From JAGOBP01 sp046328575 (GTDB taxonomy: Bacteria > Chloroflexota > Anaerolineae > Fen-1058), in assembly GCA_046328575.1 (NCBI GenBank), contig JAXLWI010000014.1, forward strand, positions 1 to 64,000: a DNA stretch of 64,000 nt, written 5' to 3'. The position numbers and the translations under genes are program-made. Below, piece after piece: positions 51,565-62,381 of this stretch; positions within the stretch are counted from its first letter, which is position 1, and the number at the start of each line of letters is the position of its first letter. Below the pieces are notes generated by a model. It was not told the DNA's origin. It did not search any database and saw nothing but the letters and a program-made list of their open reading frames with translations.

Positions 51565-51936
51565 CTAAACCAGTTTTTCCAGATCGGCGGCCGCACGCCG
51601 CATATCCAACATGATCAAGCCCAGGCGTGCTTGCTCGCGCGCCAACACGGTCAACACCGCATCCTGCCCCACCGACATTAGAATAACGTAACCGCTGTCA
51701 CCGCGGATATAGACCTGCTCCAGCGAGCCGCGGCCTAACTCACCCGCGATGCGCTCGCCCAGCGACAACATGGCGGCCGACATCGCCGATACGCGATCTT
51801 CCTCAACCCCCGCTGGCAGCGACGACGCCATAATCAAGCCGTCGACCGACACAACCGCCGACGCTTCAACATCCGGCGTGCCTGCCTGCAAATCTCGCAA
51901 ACGGTCGACCATCTGCTCGGTGCGTGACTTGGGCAT
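51565..51936 (-). CDS. Roadblock/LC7-domain protein
   Basis: The 123-residue protein matches the Roadblock fold (DVEASAVVSVDGLIMASSLP, EDRVSAMSAAMLSLGERIAG, VYIRGDSGYVILMSVGQDA). Bacterial members often act as partners or regulators of small MglA-type GTPases; no GTPase gene is next to it here. Start 51936 follows AAGGAG, favoured over a longer frame to 51981. Confidence 0.88.
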   Translation of the reverse strand: MPKSRTEQMVDRLRDLQAGTPDVEASAVVSVDGLIMASSLPAGVEEDRVSAMSAAMLSLGERIAGELGRGSLEQVYIRGDSGYVILMSVGQDAVLTVLAREQARLGLIMLDMRRAAADLEKLV

Positions 51937-52050
51937 AAGGAAACTCCTTAGATAAGTGCGTAGTTCAAAAGCCTCGTCCAATATACCACATGACCCTAGT
52001 CAAGTCAAACAAATGCGGTTCAAAATGCGCGTGGCACGCAAGTGGTATGG

Positions 52051-52056
52051 TATAAT
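52051..52056 (+). promoter_or_regulatory. TATAAT box upstream of dinG
   Basis: TATGGTATAATCGCC carries a TG extension and matches the boxes before efp and others. It lies 41 bases before the TTG start at 52098. Confidence 0.5.
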
Positions 52057-52097
52057 CGCCGCGCGCTCAACGCAGCGTCTAGATTGGACAGCCAAAT

Positions 52098-54935
52098 TTG
52101 TCTCGCATCCTCGTTTCACTCGATCTGGAGACCACCGGTCTCGATCCGCACCGTGACGCCATCATCGAAATTGGAGCCGTAAAGTTTCGCGGCGATGAAA
52201 TACTCGACACGTTTTCGACGCTGATCAATCCCAATCGCGCGATCCCGCCTAAGATTACGGATTTGACGGGCATCGCCGATCGGGACGTAGAAAACGCGCC
52301 GTCGTTGTTTGGCGTGTTACCGCGCATATCGTCGTTCGTCCGTGACTTGCCCATCATCGGTCACAACATCAATTTCGATCTGAGTTTCCTGGCCAAGCAG
52401 CGGCTCTTCAACGACAACCTCGGGCTCGACACGTTCGAACTCGCCGGGATGTTGATCCCGCACGCCGAGCGCTACAACCTTGGCTCATTAGCTCGCAACG
52501 TTGGTATCGAATTGCCCGCCACACACCGTGCGCTCGACGACGCCAAAGTGGCGCACGCGCTGTATATGAAGATGTTCGAGCGGGCCTGCGACATTCCGCC
52601 CAAGATTCTGGAAGAGATCGTCAAGCATTCGCAAAAAGTCGCGTGGTCGTTGAGCGTCTTTTTCGAAGACGCGCTGAAAGCGTCGGCACGCGGTTCGTTT
52701 TCGAGTGGCAGCATTGGCGCGCAGTTGAAGGCCAAAGGCCTCGCGCCAAAGGGCCAAGCGCCGATCTTCAGAGCGAAGAGCGACACGAAACCGCTGCGCC
52801 CGACCGACGAATCCGGCCCGATCGATACCGCTGCGATTGCGGCCCTGCTCGAAACCGACGGCGCATTTGACAAAACCTTCCCGCACTTCGAGCATCGCCC
52901 GCAGCAAGTGCAAATGCTACGCAGTGTGGCCGAGGCGTTCAACAGCGGCCAGCACCTCATCGTCGAAGCGGGCACCGGCACCGGCAAATCGATCGCGTAC
53001 TTGCTGCCCGCACTGCACTGGGCGGCGCAGAACGGTCAGCGCGTGGTCGTGTCCACTAACACGATCAACTTGCAGGAACAACTGGCCGCCAAAGATATTC
53101 CCGATCTGCAGAAGATTCTGCCATTCGAATTTCGCGCGGCGGTGCTCAAAGGCCGATCGCATTATCTCTGCCCCTCGCGCTTGCAACAGCTCCGCCGCAA
53201 CGGCCCGACCAATACCGACGAGATGCGCGTGCTGGTCAAAGTATTGATGTGGCTGCCTTCGACGGTCAGTGGTGACGGCGATGAGTTATTCATTCCCAAT
53301 GCCGCCGAACGAACCGCGTGGTCGCGCATCAGCGCCGAAAGCGAAGCGTGCACATCGGAACGCTGCGCGGCCAACGATTGCTTCTTCCATCGCGCACGGC
53401 AGCAAGCCGAAGCCGCGCACGTGCTGATCGTCAATCACGCCCTGCTGCTGGCCGATGTGGCTGTGGCCAATCGCGCCCTGCCCGAATACGATTATTTGAT
53501 CGTCGACGAAGCGCATCACCTCGAAGACGCCGCCACCGATCAGCTCAGTTTCTCGATGAGCCGCGCACAGTTGAAGCGCATGCTGCAAGAGATCGGCCGC
53601 CTCGATCGCAACAAGGCCGACGGTTTGCTAGCCGATGTCGTTGGTCGCATCCGCTCTGCTGTGCCCGACGAAGTCTTTGCCAAGCCGCAGGAATTCGCGC
53701 AAAAAGCAGCCGACGGCGTCGAGCGCGCGCTGCAAAACGCCGACGATCTTTTTGAGATGTTGATCGATTTCACCCGCGGTCACGTCGACGGTCGCAGCGA
53801 GTACACGCAGCGGTTGCGACTAGTGCCCGGTCTGCGCACGCAGCCCGCGTGGAGCAACGTCGAGATTGCGTGGGATGATCTGAGCGCGCCGTTGTTTGCG
53901 GTGGCCGAAGGACTGGCAAAACTCGCCAGCACACTGCGCGACCTCAGCGAGTACGACATCCCCGATCACGATGAGGTGTTGGCGCGCGTCATGGCTTATG
54001 CGCGCTCGTTCGATGAAGCACGTACCAACATGGCCGCGATCATTAGTCGTCCTGACAACACTTCGGTGTATTGGCTGGAAATCGAGCAGAATTTCTCCAA
54101 TCGTGGCGGTGAGCGCGCCTTAGTCAGCGTCAATGCTGCGCCGTTGCACGTCGGGCCGTTAGTCGAAAAACACCTGTGGAACACCAAGAAATCGATCGTG
54201 TTGACGTCAGCCACCATGCGCACTGGCAAGAACTTTGCCTTCATTCGGGATCGCTTGTCCGCGCAAGACATGGACGAACTCTCGGTCGGTTCGCCGTTCG
54301 ACTACAAATCGTCGACGCTGTTGTACCTAGTCACGGATGTGCCTGAGCCGGGCCAACCCGGTTTTCAACAGGCGCTCGATCTCGGTTTGATCGCGCTATC
54401 GAAGGCGATGGAAGGCCGCACGCTGATGCTGTTCACGTCGTATGCGTCGTTGAAGGCGACGGGCAAGGGCATCACCGCGGCGCTCAATCAAGCCGATATT
54501 CTCGTTTACGAACAGGGTGATGGTTCATCGCGACGACAGTTGATGGAAAGTTTCAAGAACGCGGAACGCGCGGTGCTGTTGGGAACCCGATCGTTTTGGG
54601 AAGGCGTCGACGTGCCCGGTGAAGCCCTATCGTGTCTGGCGATCACGCGCCTGCCGTTCGCCGTCCCCACCGATCCGATCTTCGCCGCTCGATCTGAAAC
54701 GTTCGAGCAGCCGTTCCTCGAATACTCGGTGCCGGACGCGATTTTGAAGTTCCGCCAAGGCTTCGGGCGCTTGATCCGCACCAAGACCGATCGGGGCGTG
54801 GTAGCCGTCTTCGATAAGCGCCTGTTGACGAAGCAATACGGTCAGACGTTTTTGCAATCGCTGCCAGACTGCACGGTGCAGCGCGGCCCGTACGCGGCGC
54901 TAGCCAAAGCGGCTGCGGCGTGGATGAAAGCCTAA
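52098..54935 (+). CDS. dinG: DinG-type exonuclease-helicase
   Basis: The 945-residue protein begins with a DEDD exonuclease domain (SLDLETTGLDPHRDAIIEIG; IGHNINFDL; HRALDDAKV) and continues with an XPD/DinG helicase: Walker A AGTGTGKS, the DEAH box VDEAHHLED, and iron-sulfur cluster cysteines within HYLCPSRL and ACTSERCAANDCF. The helicase C-terminus includes FWEGVDVPGE and GRLIRTKTDRG. Such proteins unwind DNA during repair of replication-blocking structures. It begins at a TTG codon; no clear ribosome site is visible. Confidence 0.92.
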   Translation: MSRILVSLDLETTGLDPHRDAIIEIGAVKFRGDEILDTFSTLINPNRAIPPKITDLTGIADRDVENAPSLFGVLPRISSFVRDLPIIGHNINFDLSFLAKQRLFNDNLGLDTFELAGMLIPHAERYNLGSLARNVGIELPATHRALDDAKVAHALYMKMFERACDIPPKILEEIVKHSQKVAWSLSVFFEDALKASARGSFSSGSIGAQLKAKGLAPKGQAPIFRAKSDTKPLRPTDESGPIDTAAIAALLETDGAFDKTFPHFEHRPQQVQMLRSVAEAFNSGQHLIVEAGTGTGKSIAYLLPALHWAAQNGQRVVVSTNTINLQEQLAAKDIPDLQKILPFEFRAAVLKGRSHYLCPSRLQQLRRNGPTNTDEMRVLVKVLMWLPSTVSGDGDELFIPNAAERTAWSRISAESEACTSERCAANDCFFHRARQQAEAAHVLIVNHALLLADVAVANRALPEYDYLIVDEAHHLEDAATDQLSFSMSRAQLKRMLQEIGRLDRNKADGLLADVVGRIRSAVPDEVFAKPQEFAQKAADGVERALQNADDLFEMLIDFTRGHVDGRSEYTQRLRLVPGLRTQPAWSNVEIAWDDLSAPLFAVAEGLAKLASTLRDLSEYDIPDHDEVLARVMAYARSFDEARTNMAAIISRPDNTSVYWLEIEQNFSNRGGERALVSVNAAPLHVGPLVEKHLWNTKKSIVLTSATMRTGKNFAFIRDRLSAQDMDELSVGSPFDYKSSTLLYLVTDVPEPGQPGFQQALDLGLIALSKAMEGRTLMLFTSYASLKATGKGITAALNQADILVYEQGDGSSRRQLMESFKNAERAVLLGTRSFWEGVDVPGEALSCLAITRLPFAVPTDPIFAARSETFEQPFLEYSVPDAILKFRQGFGRLIRTKTDRGVVAVFDKRLLTKQYGQTFLQSLPDCTVQRGPYAALAKAAAAWMKA

Positions 54936-54946
54936 CGTTCAACGCT

Positions 54947-56935
54947 ATGCGCCGTTTATTCAACCTTAAATCTGTCGCCGCCATTGCAACGTTCATGCTA
55001 GCAGTGTCGCTCATGATATATGGTGACGCGTTTCGCCTGCCCTTCTTCTTCGACGACATGACGCACTACGTCTGGCTGCGCACCCAGACCCTCACGTCGA
55101 TCTTTGTTAGCGCAGCGGGGCGGCCTTACTATCGCCCCATGCAATTCGTGCTGTGGAAATTGTATGAAACGCTGTTTGGCGCGGATTCGGTCGTAGTGTA
55201 TCACGCGCTGAATTTGCTCGTGCACGTCGTCGATGCGGTGTTGGTCGTGGCCTTGGTTCGCCGTCTCACCCGCCGCTCCGATCGCTGGTGGCCGGCGATT
55301 CTAGCCGGGCTGATCTTCATGCTGTTTCCCTTCTCCTATCAAGTGGTCACGCTGCCCGCCTCGTTCACGCATCCGATGGCAGCCTTGTTCGTCCTACTAA
55401 CCGTGCTGGCTTACGATCGCTTCCGCGAAACCGATCGGCGGCGCTGGCTGATCGCGGCGGTAGCGTGCGGCCTGTTAGCCTTTGGCAGCAATGAAGGCAC
55501 TTTGTTGTTAGCGGGCCTGATCGCGCTGATGGAATGGCAGCGCGATCCGCTGCGCTTTACGCGCCTGTCGTTCGCCGACTTCAAACGCTGGCAGTGGGTG
55601 ATCGGCTTTGGGGTGATGGCAGCTTTGTATTACGTGTGGTATCAAACGCGTCCGCATGAGACCAACAACGGCCTCGGTTTGCGCAGCCTCGAAACGATCT
55701 TTCAAAACGCGATTTACACCTTGCAGGGCTTGACGTTTCCCCTGCAGCCGGCAGGCCGTATGTTGATGGACACCGGCGTGAGCGATCAAACCGCCGTGTT
55801 GATCATCGCAGTGCCAACCCTGGTTGTGCTGGCGGTGATATTCGCGGTAGCCAAACGCTTTACGCACTTCATCTTTAGCCTGAGCTGGTTCGTGTTTTGC
55901 TTAACGCCGCCCGTGTTGATTCTGTCGCACGATTACTTCATCAACGCCCCGCGTGTCTTGTACCTCGGCTCAATCGGCGCGGCGTGGCTGTGGGCAGGCG
56001 CGCTCGAGGCGCTGGCGACGGCGCGCAAACACTATGTTTTACAGCGAATCGTCGCGTTCGCCGCAGCCGCATTGGTGCTCGGCTCGTCGCTGGTGTTCAT
56101 CCGCCAGCGCATGGACTTGCACGACCTCAATGCCGTGCCGTTGAATCAAGCTCTGCAAGCCGCTGAACGATCCAAGCCCGATGAAACGCTGCTCTTTGTC
56201 AATCTGCCCGCGTGGATCAGCACGCCGCAGTTGTGGTATCCCATCGGCCACGAGGGCGCACTGTTTATGCCCAGTTACTCGTCGATGGCCGAGTTCGTGT
56301 CAACCAATCTCAATCGGCCCTCGAAGGATGTGGCCGTGGAATTCAACAGCCTTTCGACGCCGCAGGCCTACTACTACGGCGTTTACGGCCCGGCTCTGAG
56401 CTGGGAACAGTTGACGCCGCAAGTCCGCTCGGCTAGCCGCGTGTACTTCACGCGTTACGCACCGGACGCGATCGAGTTGGTGGAGGCCGGTCGCTTGTTA
56501 AAGCAGCCCGAGCCCAGCAGCGTGCCGACCGCCAATTTCGGATCAACGATCCAATTAGAGTTGGCAAAGTGGGCGGTGTGTGACGATCAGCTGACCGTGC
56601 GGCTGAGTTGGCGTGCGTTGCAGACCACTTCGGCCGATTGGCACGTCTTCGTGCACGTCCTCAAACCCGATGGTTCTCTGGCCGCCCAACACGATAGTCC
56701 GCCGTTGATGGGGCTGCTGCCCTTCTGGCAATGGTTGGCGGGCGATCGGGTCAGCGATGTGCATCCGATCGATCTAGATCAACTTTCGCGCGACGAGGTG
56801 CATACCATCGCGATCGGTTTGTATGATCCCGCCACAGGTGAGCGTTTGATCGCTACGTTGGCCGATCGGACGCAACCAGCTGATCGGGCAGTGCGGATCG
56901 GCACGTTTACGCCCGGCTACGATCAATGCCACTAA
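54947..56935 (+). CDS. Polytopic membrane protein, GT-C glycosyltransferase-like
   Basis: The 662-residue protein has about ten membrane helices to residue about 400 and then a large extracellular domain. The first loop has LPFFFDDMTHYVWLRTQ, two Asp at the position of the catalytic Asp in GT-C glycosyltransferases that use lipid-linked sugar donors. A later C-terminal region (about 530-650, WRALQTTSADWHVFVHVLKP) resembles beta-sandwich domains often appended to such enzymes. Acceptor unknown. ATG 54947 is preferred; the frame opens earlier within dinG. Confidence 0.7.
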   Translation: MRRLFNLKSVAAIATFMLAVSLMIYGDAFRLPFFFDDMTHYVWLRTQTLTSIFVSAAGRPYYRPMQFVLWKLYETLFGADSVVVYHALNLLVHVVDAVLVVALVRRLTRRSDRWWPAILAGLIFMLFPFSYQVVTLPASFTHPMAALFVLLTVLAYDRFRETDRRRWLIAAVACGLLAFGSNEGTLLLAGLIALMEWQRDPLRFTRLSFADFKRWQWVIGFGVMAALYYVWYQTRPHETNNGLGLRSLETIFQNAIYTLQGLTFPLQPAGRMLMDTGVSDQTAVLIIAVPTLVVLAVIFAVAKRFTHFIFSLSWFVFCLTPPVLILSHDYFINAPRVLYLGSIGAAWLWAGALEALATARKHYVLQRIVAFAAAALVLGSSLVFIRQRMDLHDLNAVPLNQALQAAERSKPDETLLFVNLPAWISTPQLWYPIGHEGALFMPSYSSMAEFVSTNLNRPSKDVAVEFNSLSTPQAYYYGVYGPALSWEQLTPQVRSASRVYFTRYAPDAIELVEAGRLLKQPEPSSVPTANFGSTIQLELAKWAVCDDQLTVRLSWRALQTTSADWHVFVHVLKPDGSLAAQHDSPPLMGLLPFWQWLAGDRVSDVHPIDLDQLSRDEVHTIAIGLYDPATGERLIATLADRTQPADRAVRIGTFTPGYDQCH

Positions 56936-56942
56936 AGCGCGT

Positions 56943-56971
56943 TTGACCCTATCGCCGCGCATTGGTATAAT
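56943..56971 (+). promoter_or_regulatory. efp promoter
   Basis: TTGACC and TATAAT separated by 17 bases, 39 bases before the efp ATG, make a canonical sigma-70-type promoter. The box is followed by CGCC as in other promoters here. Confidence 0.7.
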
Positions 56972-57010
56972 CGCCCCGCAAATTCAAATGAGTTAGGAGC
57001 AGTTGCAGCA

Positions 57011-57568
57011 ATGATTGACGTAAATGATCTCCGCAAAGGCACGACGTTTGAACTGGAAGGCCGCTTGTTCCGCGTGCTGGAATATTCGCACAACAAGCCC
57101 GGCCGTGGCAACGCGACGATCCGCACCAAGGTGCGCGACATCCGCACCGGCGCGACGTTTGAAAAGACGTTCCAGTCTGGCGATCGCGTGCAGGACATCC
57201 GCATTGAGAGCCGCGGCATGCAATACCTGTATCACGACGGCGACCTGTATCACTTCATGGATTCTGAAACTTACGATCAGATCGCGCTGGATGCCAAGAT
57301 GCTGGACGATGCCGTGAATTATCTGAAGGACGGCATGAACGTCGTCGTGCAGGATTACAACGGCGAAGCGCTGGGTATCGATCTGCCGGTGACAGTGGAT
57401 CTGAAGATCACGCAGGCCGACATCGCCGTGCGCGGCGATACTGCCGCAGGCGCGAGCAAGTACGTGACGGTCGAGACCGGCTATCGCGTGCAGGTGCCGC
57501 TCTTCGTCAACGACGGCGACACGATCCGCATCGATACGCGCACGGGTGAATACCTGACGCGCGTGTAA
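57011..57568 (+). CDS. efp: Translation elongation factor P
   Basis: The 185-residue protein has the EF-P pattern throughout, ending NDGDTIRIDTRTGEYLTRV. EF-P relieves ribosome stalling at proline runs. The loop tip HNKPGRGNA has Arg32 where E. coli EF-P has the modified Lys34 (PGKG). Arg at this site is rhamnosylated by EarP in some bacteria; other Chloroflexota may use it unmodified. A TTGACC-17-TATAAT promoter and an AGGAGC site precede the ATG, and a hairpin terminator follows. Confidence 0.95.
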   Translation: MIDVNDLRKGTTFELEGRLFRVLEYSHNKPGRGNATIRTKVRDIRTGATFEKTFQSGDRVQDIRIESRGMQYLYHDGDLYHFMDSETYDQIALDAKMLDDAVNYLKDGMNVVVQDYNGEALGIDLPVTVDLKITQADIAVRGDTAAGASKYVTVETGYRVQVPLFVNDGDTIRIDTRTGEYLTRV

Positions 57569-57612
57569 TTTGAGAGTTATTTAGTCTGGTAGTCCAATAG
57601 TTGAAAATAGAG

Positions 57613-57642
57613 CCTCCTGAAAGAGATTTCATCTTCGGGAGG
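57613..57642 (+). terminator. efp terminator
   Basis: CCTCCTGAA pairs with TTCGGGAGG with one G-T pair and is followed by TTTTTGTTT. Confidence 0.88.
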
Positions 57643-57747
57643 TTTTTGTTTCATTGCTTTCACGCCATCCGTGCGGACATATGCTGAGAGCAATGAACAT
57701 GAACAACGTAAGGGTAGCGAAAACCAATCGGAATGTAGAGAAACGCC

Positions 57748-57775
57748 ACGGGCGCAGCCAATTGGCTGCGCCCGT
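57748..57775. terminator. Palindromic hairpin after the SWIM-domain gene
   Basis: ACGGGCGCAGCC and GGCTGCGCCCGT are perfectly complementary around AATT. Followed rightward by TTGTTAG; it lies about 24 bases past the stop of the leftward gene at 57799. Confidence 0.6.
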
Positions 57776-57798
57776 TTGTTAGCGTCTTTAGTTGTCCC

Positions 57799-58050
57799 CT
57801 ACCGGCTAATGCTCGGAATCGCCCCCGGCAGCATTTGACCCAAAACTTTTTCCACCGCAATAGTGTGGCTGCATTGATGATGGGTAACGAAAAACTCGCA
57901 GTCACATTTCCAGTCGCCGCCCGCATATTCAACGGCGTGCGTGGTGTGCGTGCCGCGCACGTTGACCTTCAACTGCTGAAACTCAAACCGATCCAGTTCA
58001 CGCGAGTACTTGATGCCTTTTTCGATTTTGCCGATCAAACCTGAATCCAT
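57799..58050 (-). CDS. Small SWIM zinc-finger protein
   Basis: The 83-residue product has the SWIM motif C-x-C-x(n)-C-x-H as WKCDCEFFVTHHQCSHTIAV, a DNA- or protein-binding zinc finger usually found attached to larger proteins. It is preceded by KIEKGIKYSRELDRFEFQQL and V-x-V-x-G-T/H. The start has AAGGAGG before ATG 58050. Stand-alone SWIM proteins of this size occur in Chloroflexota; partner unknown. Confidence 0.85.
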   Translation of the reverse strand: MDSGLIGKIEKGIKYSRELDRFEFQQLKVNVRGTHTTHAVEYAGGDWKCDCEFFVTHHQCSHTIAVEKVLGQMLPGAIPSISR

Positions 58051-58090
58051 GCGGCCTCCTTAAGGGTAAGAAAGATGAGTTGGCGACAAA

Positions 58091-58123
58091 AAAGCACGAC
58101 GCCCGTTAAGGCCATCGTGCTTT
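58091..58123 (-). terminator. Terminator upstream of the SWIM gene
   Basis: Reading leftward, AAAGCACGA pairs with TCGTGCTTT around a 15-base loop and continues into a run of T. It would end the transcript of the gene at 58309. Confidence 0.7.
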
Positions 58124-58308
58124 GGCGAATACATCCCGAACTTCCAAGATACTGCAGGCTGCCGAGTGCAAGGCGTCGTTCCTCCTGACTTGGGGATAGT
58201 ATAGGACAAGTTGACCACCCGTGTCAACCCTCGAATCCCCTGTTTTTTGTGACGATTGTCATACGCTCGGGCGCCGCCTCAACAGTTACGTCGATTGCTA
58301 CACTGCCT

Positions 58309-58932
58309 TTAACGCTTGACCAGATTTAAGACGATATTTCTTCCCAATCCCTGCCCAATCGCCAGTTGGAGCCACAACATGCACATCGGCTCAAGGTAGC
58401 GCGCCATGGTCAGCGGCCCGCAATCCACGATGTCGAAGCCCAACGCGTTCGACAAATCGCTCACCAGCCCTTTTGCGTGAGCGTCGTCGCTGCAAATCAA
58501 CAGCGAGGCGGCTTGTGACCCAAAGCGCGGATTGGCCATGACGTCATAACCGATGGTGTTGTAGGCTTTGACGACGTGCGCCCCAGCGGCCCATTCGGCG
58601 ACCTGCTCACCGGCGGAGGTGGTGTGCCCGATCAGCAACTTGAACCCCGGCCCGATCGGGTTGGTACAGTCGATCACGACCTTACCCGATAGGTCACCCA
58701 GGGCCTTGACGGTGACTTCGGTTACCGCCCATGGCGTAGCGATGACGACGACCTCAGCCTGAGCGGCGGCCTCGCGCGGCGGGGCGGCGTGGGCGTTGGT
58801 CCCTTTCAGCAGCGCCTGGACCTTCTCGCTGTCAGGATCACGTGTGCCGAAAGTAACGGCGTGACCCAACTCGGCCCAGCGGCGACCTAACGTCCCGCCG
58901 ACATTGCCCGTACCAATCACGGCGATGCGCAT
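58309..58932 (-). CDS. NADPH-dependent F420 reductase-family protein
   Basis: The 207-residue protein starts with the dinucleotide-binding MRIAVIGTGNVGGTLGRRWA and TFGTRDPDSEKVQ, then VVIATPWAVTEVTVKALGDL, VIDCTNPIG and VVKAYNTIGYDVMANPRFG. This matches F420-dependent NADP oxidoreductase (NpdG)-type proteins, although several relatives are NADP-binding proteins of unknown role. It fits with the deazaflavin enzyme at 8239. ATG 58932 follows GGAGG. Confidence 0.85.
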   Translation of the reverse strand: MRIAVIGTGNVGGTLGRRWAELGHAVTFGTRDPDSEKVQALLKGTNAHAAPPREAAAQAEVVVIATPWAVTEVTVKALGDLSGKVVIDCTNPIGPGFKLLIGHTTSAGEQVAEWAAGAHVVKAYNTIGYDVMANPRFGSQAASLLICSDDAHAKGLVSDLSNALGFDIVDCGPLTMARYLEPMCMLWLQLAIGQGLGRNIVLNLVKR

Positions 58933-59032
58933 ACGTCCTCCGTAACGTTTCCAGAAATTATGCGACTTCTACAAGAAGGTATATCACGTTCGACGGAAAA
59001 ATACACTGGGGGTTCTGCCCCGATCGGCGTGG

Positions 59033-59038
59033 TATACT
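59033..59038 (+). promoter_or_regulatory. TATACT box upstream of gnd
   Basis: GTGGTATACTCACCG has a TG extension and lies 57 bases before the gnd ATG. It probably drives the gnd-zwf-pgl operon. Confidence 0.45.
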
Positions 59039-59095
59039 CACCGTGAAGCCTCACACTTTTCATCGTTTGCGCTGATTCGTTTGGAAGGGAGCATT

Positions 59096-60001
59096 ATGGA
59101 TTTAGCCATGATCGGCTTGGGCCGTATGGGCGGCAACATGGCCCGCCGACTGATGCGAGGCGGTCATCGCGTGGTCGGTTACGCGCACAGCTCCGACGCG
59201 ATTCGCCAGTTTGCGGCCGAGGGCGGCGTGGGCGCGTATTCGCTGGCCGAAGCGATCGAGCAGCTGCCCACGCCCAAGATCGTGTGGATCATGGTTCCGG
59301 CCGGTGCGCCTACCGATGAGACCGTCAGCCACCTCCTCGGACTCCTTCATCCCGGCGACATCATCATCGACGGCGGCAACTCCAACTTCCGCGAATCCAT
59401 GCACCGCGCCGAATTGTGCCGCGCGCAAGGCTTGTACTTCGTCGACGTTGGCACGAGCGGCGGCGTGTGGGGTTTGACCGAAGGGTACAGTTTGATGATC
59501 GGCGGCGACAAAGCGGCGGTAGAACCACTGTCACCGATTTTCGAAACGCTGGCGCCTGCCAAAGACAAAGGCTGGGGTCACGTCGGCCCGAGCGGTTCCG
59601 GGCACTTTACCAAGATGGTACACAACGGCATCGAGTATGGCATGATGCAGGCCTATGCCGAAGGCTTTGAAATCCTGAAAGCGCGCGAGGACTTCAACCT
59701 CGACCTGTATCAGATTTCGGAAATTTGGAGGTATGGTAGCGTCGTCCGATCGTGGCTGCTCGATCTGGCGGCGCGGGCGTTGAGTGACGATCCCAATCTG
59801 TCCGGCATCAAGCCGTGGGTGGCCGATTCGGGCGAGGGACGTTGGACGGCGTTCGAAGCGATCAATCAAGACGTACCCGCCCCGATCATTACGCTGGCGT
59901 TGTTGATGCGCTTTGCCAGTCGGCAGGAAGATTCGTTCACGTTCAAAATGTTGGCCGCGCTGCGCAATCAATTCGGCGGACACGAGATCAGAAAGGAATG
60001 A
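59096..60001 (+). CDS. gnd: 6-phosphogluconate dehydrogenase (decarboxylating)
   Basis: The 301-residue protein has the dinucleotide motif GLGRMGGNMARRL, DGGNSNFRESMHRA, the substrate loop GTSGGVWGLTEGYSLMIGG and the catalytic KMVHNGIEYGMMQAYAEGFE region. This short form lacks the long C-terminal domain of the E. coli enzyme, as in the GndA-like bacterial group. It oxidises 6-phosphogluconate to ribulose 5-phosphate. zwf and pgl follow, so all three oxidative pentose phosphate enzymes are together. ATG 59096 follows GGAAGGGAGC. Confidence 0.95.
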   Translation: MDLAMIGLGRMGGNMARRLMRGGHRVVGYAHSSDAIRQFAAEGGVGAYSLAEAIEQLPTPKIVWIMVPAGAPTDETVSHLLGLLHPGDIIIDGGNSNFRESMHRAELCRAQGLYFVDVGTSGGVWGLTEGYSLMIGGDKAAVEPLSPIFETLAPAKDKGWGHVGPSGSGHFTKMVHNGIEYGMMQAYAEGFEILKAREDFNLDLYQISEIWRYGSVVRSWLLDLAARALSDDPNLSGIKPWVADSGEGRWTAFEAINQDVPAPIITLALLMRFASRQEDSFTFKMLAALRNQFGGHEIRKE

Positions 60002-60077
60002 ACAAGTAACAAGTTGCAATGAACAACCTCGGACTACTGGCTTTGTTCATTGCTCATTGTTCATTGTTAATTGACTT
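59999..60077. repeat. Heptamer repeat hairpin between gnd and zwf
   Basis: GAACAAGTAACAAGTTGCAA and, inverted, TTGTTCATTGCTCATTGTTC with TCATTGTTAATTG form arms of seven-base units. The left edge overlaps the last codon of gnd. Confidence 0.8.
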
Positions 60078-61543
<1,466 letters not shown>

Positions 61544-61544
<1 letters not shown>

Positions 61545-62269
61545 TGATGCGTGAAGTGATGATTCTGCCGGATGCAGGCGCGATTGCGCGCGAAGGCGCG
61601 GCGCGGTTTACGGCGCTGGCCCGATCGGCTATCGCGGCGACCGGGCGCTTCACCGTGGCGCTGTCAGGCGGCTCAACGCCCAAAGCGATGTTCGCGCTGT
61701 TGGTCGATCTGCCGATCGACTGGGCGCACGTCCACGTTTTCTGGGGCGACGAGCGCTGCGTGCCGCCCGCTCACGCCGATAGCAACTATCGCATGGCGCG
61801 TGAAGCGTTGTTGTCCAAAGTCGCGCTGCCCGATCAAAACATTCATCGCCTGCGCGGTGAGATCGATCCTGCGCAAGCGGCGCTGGCTTACGAAGCAGAT
61901 TTGCGGCACATCTTCGGCTCGATCGACTGGCCGCGCTTCGATCTGATCCTGCTCGGCTTGGGTACGGACGCGCATACGGCCTCGCTGTTTCCGAACACTA
62001 GCGCAATTCACGAATCGACACGTTGGGTAGTTGGGCACTTTGTCGAAAAACTTCAAGCCCAACGTTTGACATTGACGCCACCCGCAATTAATCATGCTGA
62101 TCACGCCATCTTCTTAGTCGCCGGAGCCGATAAGGCCAGCGCGATTCGATCGGTTTTTGAAGGCCCGCGTGATGTTGATCGCTTTCCCGCGCAGATCATT
62201 GAACCGCTGACGGGCCGCGTCACCTGGCTGATCGATGAGGCCGCCGCCGCCAACCTCGGTGCGCCTTAA
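61544..62269 (+). CDS. pgl: 6-phosphogluconolactonase
   Basis: The 241-residue protein is of the NagB-like lactonase family: RFTVALSGGSTPKAMFALL, HVFWGDERCVPPAHADSNYR, FDLILLGLGTDAHTASLFP, and RVTWLIDEAAAANL. It hydrolyses the lactone made by Zwf. ATG 61544 overlaps the zwf stop; 61547 is the next ATG and equally possible. It is the last gene of the operon. Confidence 0.93.
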
Positions 62270-62381
62270 CGCCGAGCATTGATCAATTGACAGCGTGCGG
62301 CATAGCTGTGCCATTGATCACCCCACGGATAGGTGATTCTGCACTGCCTTCGCGCCGCAGATTCCGTTACTCTATCTGCCA

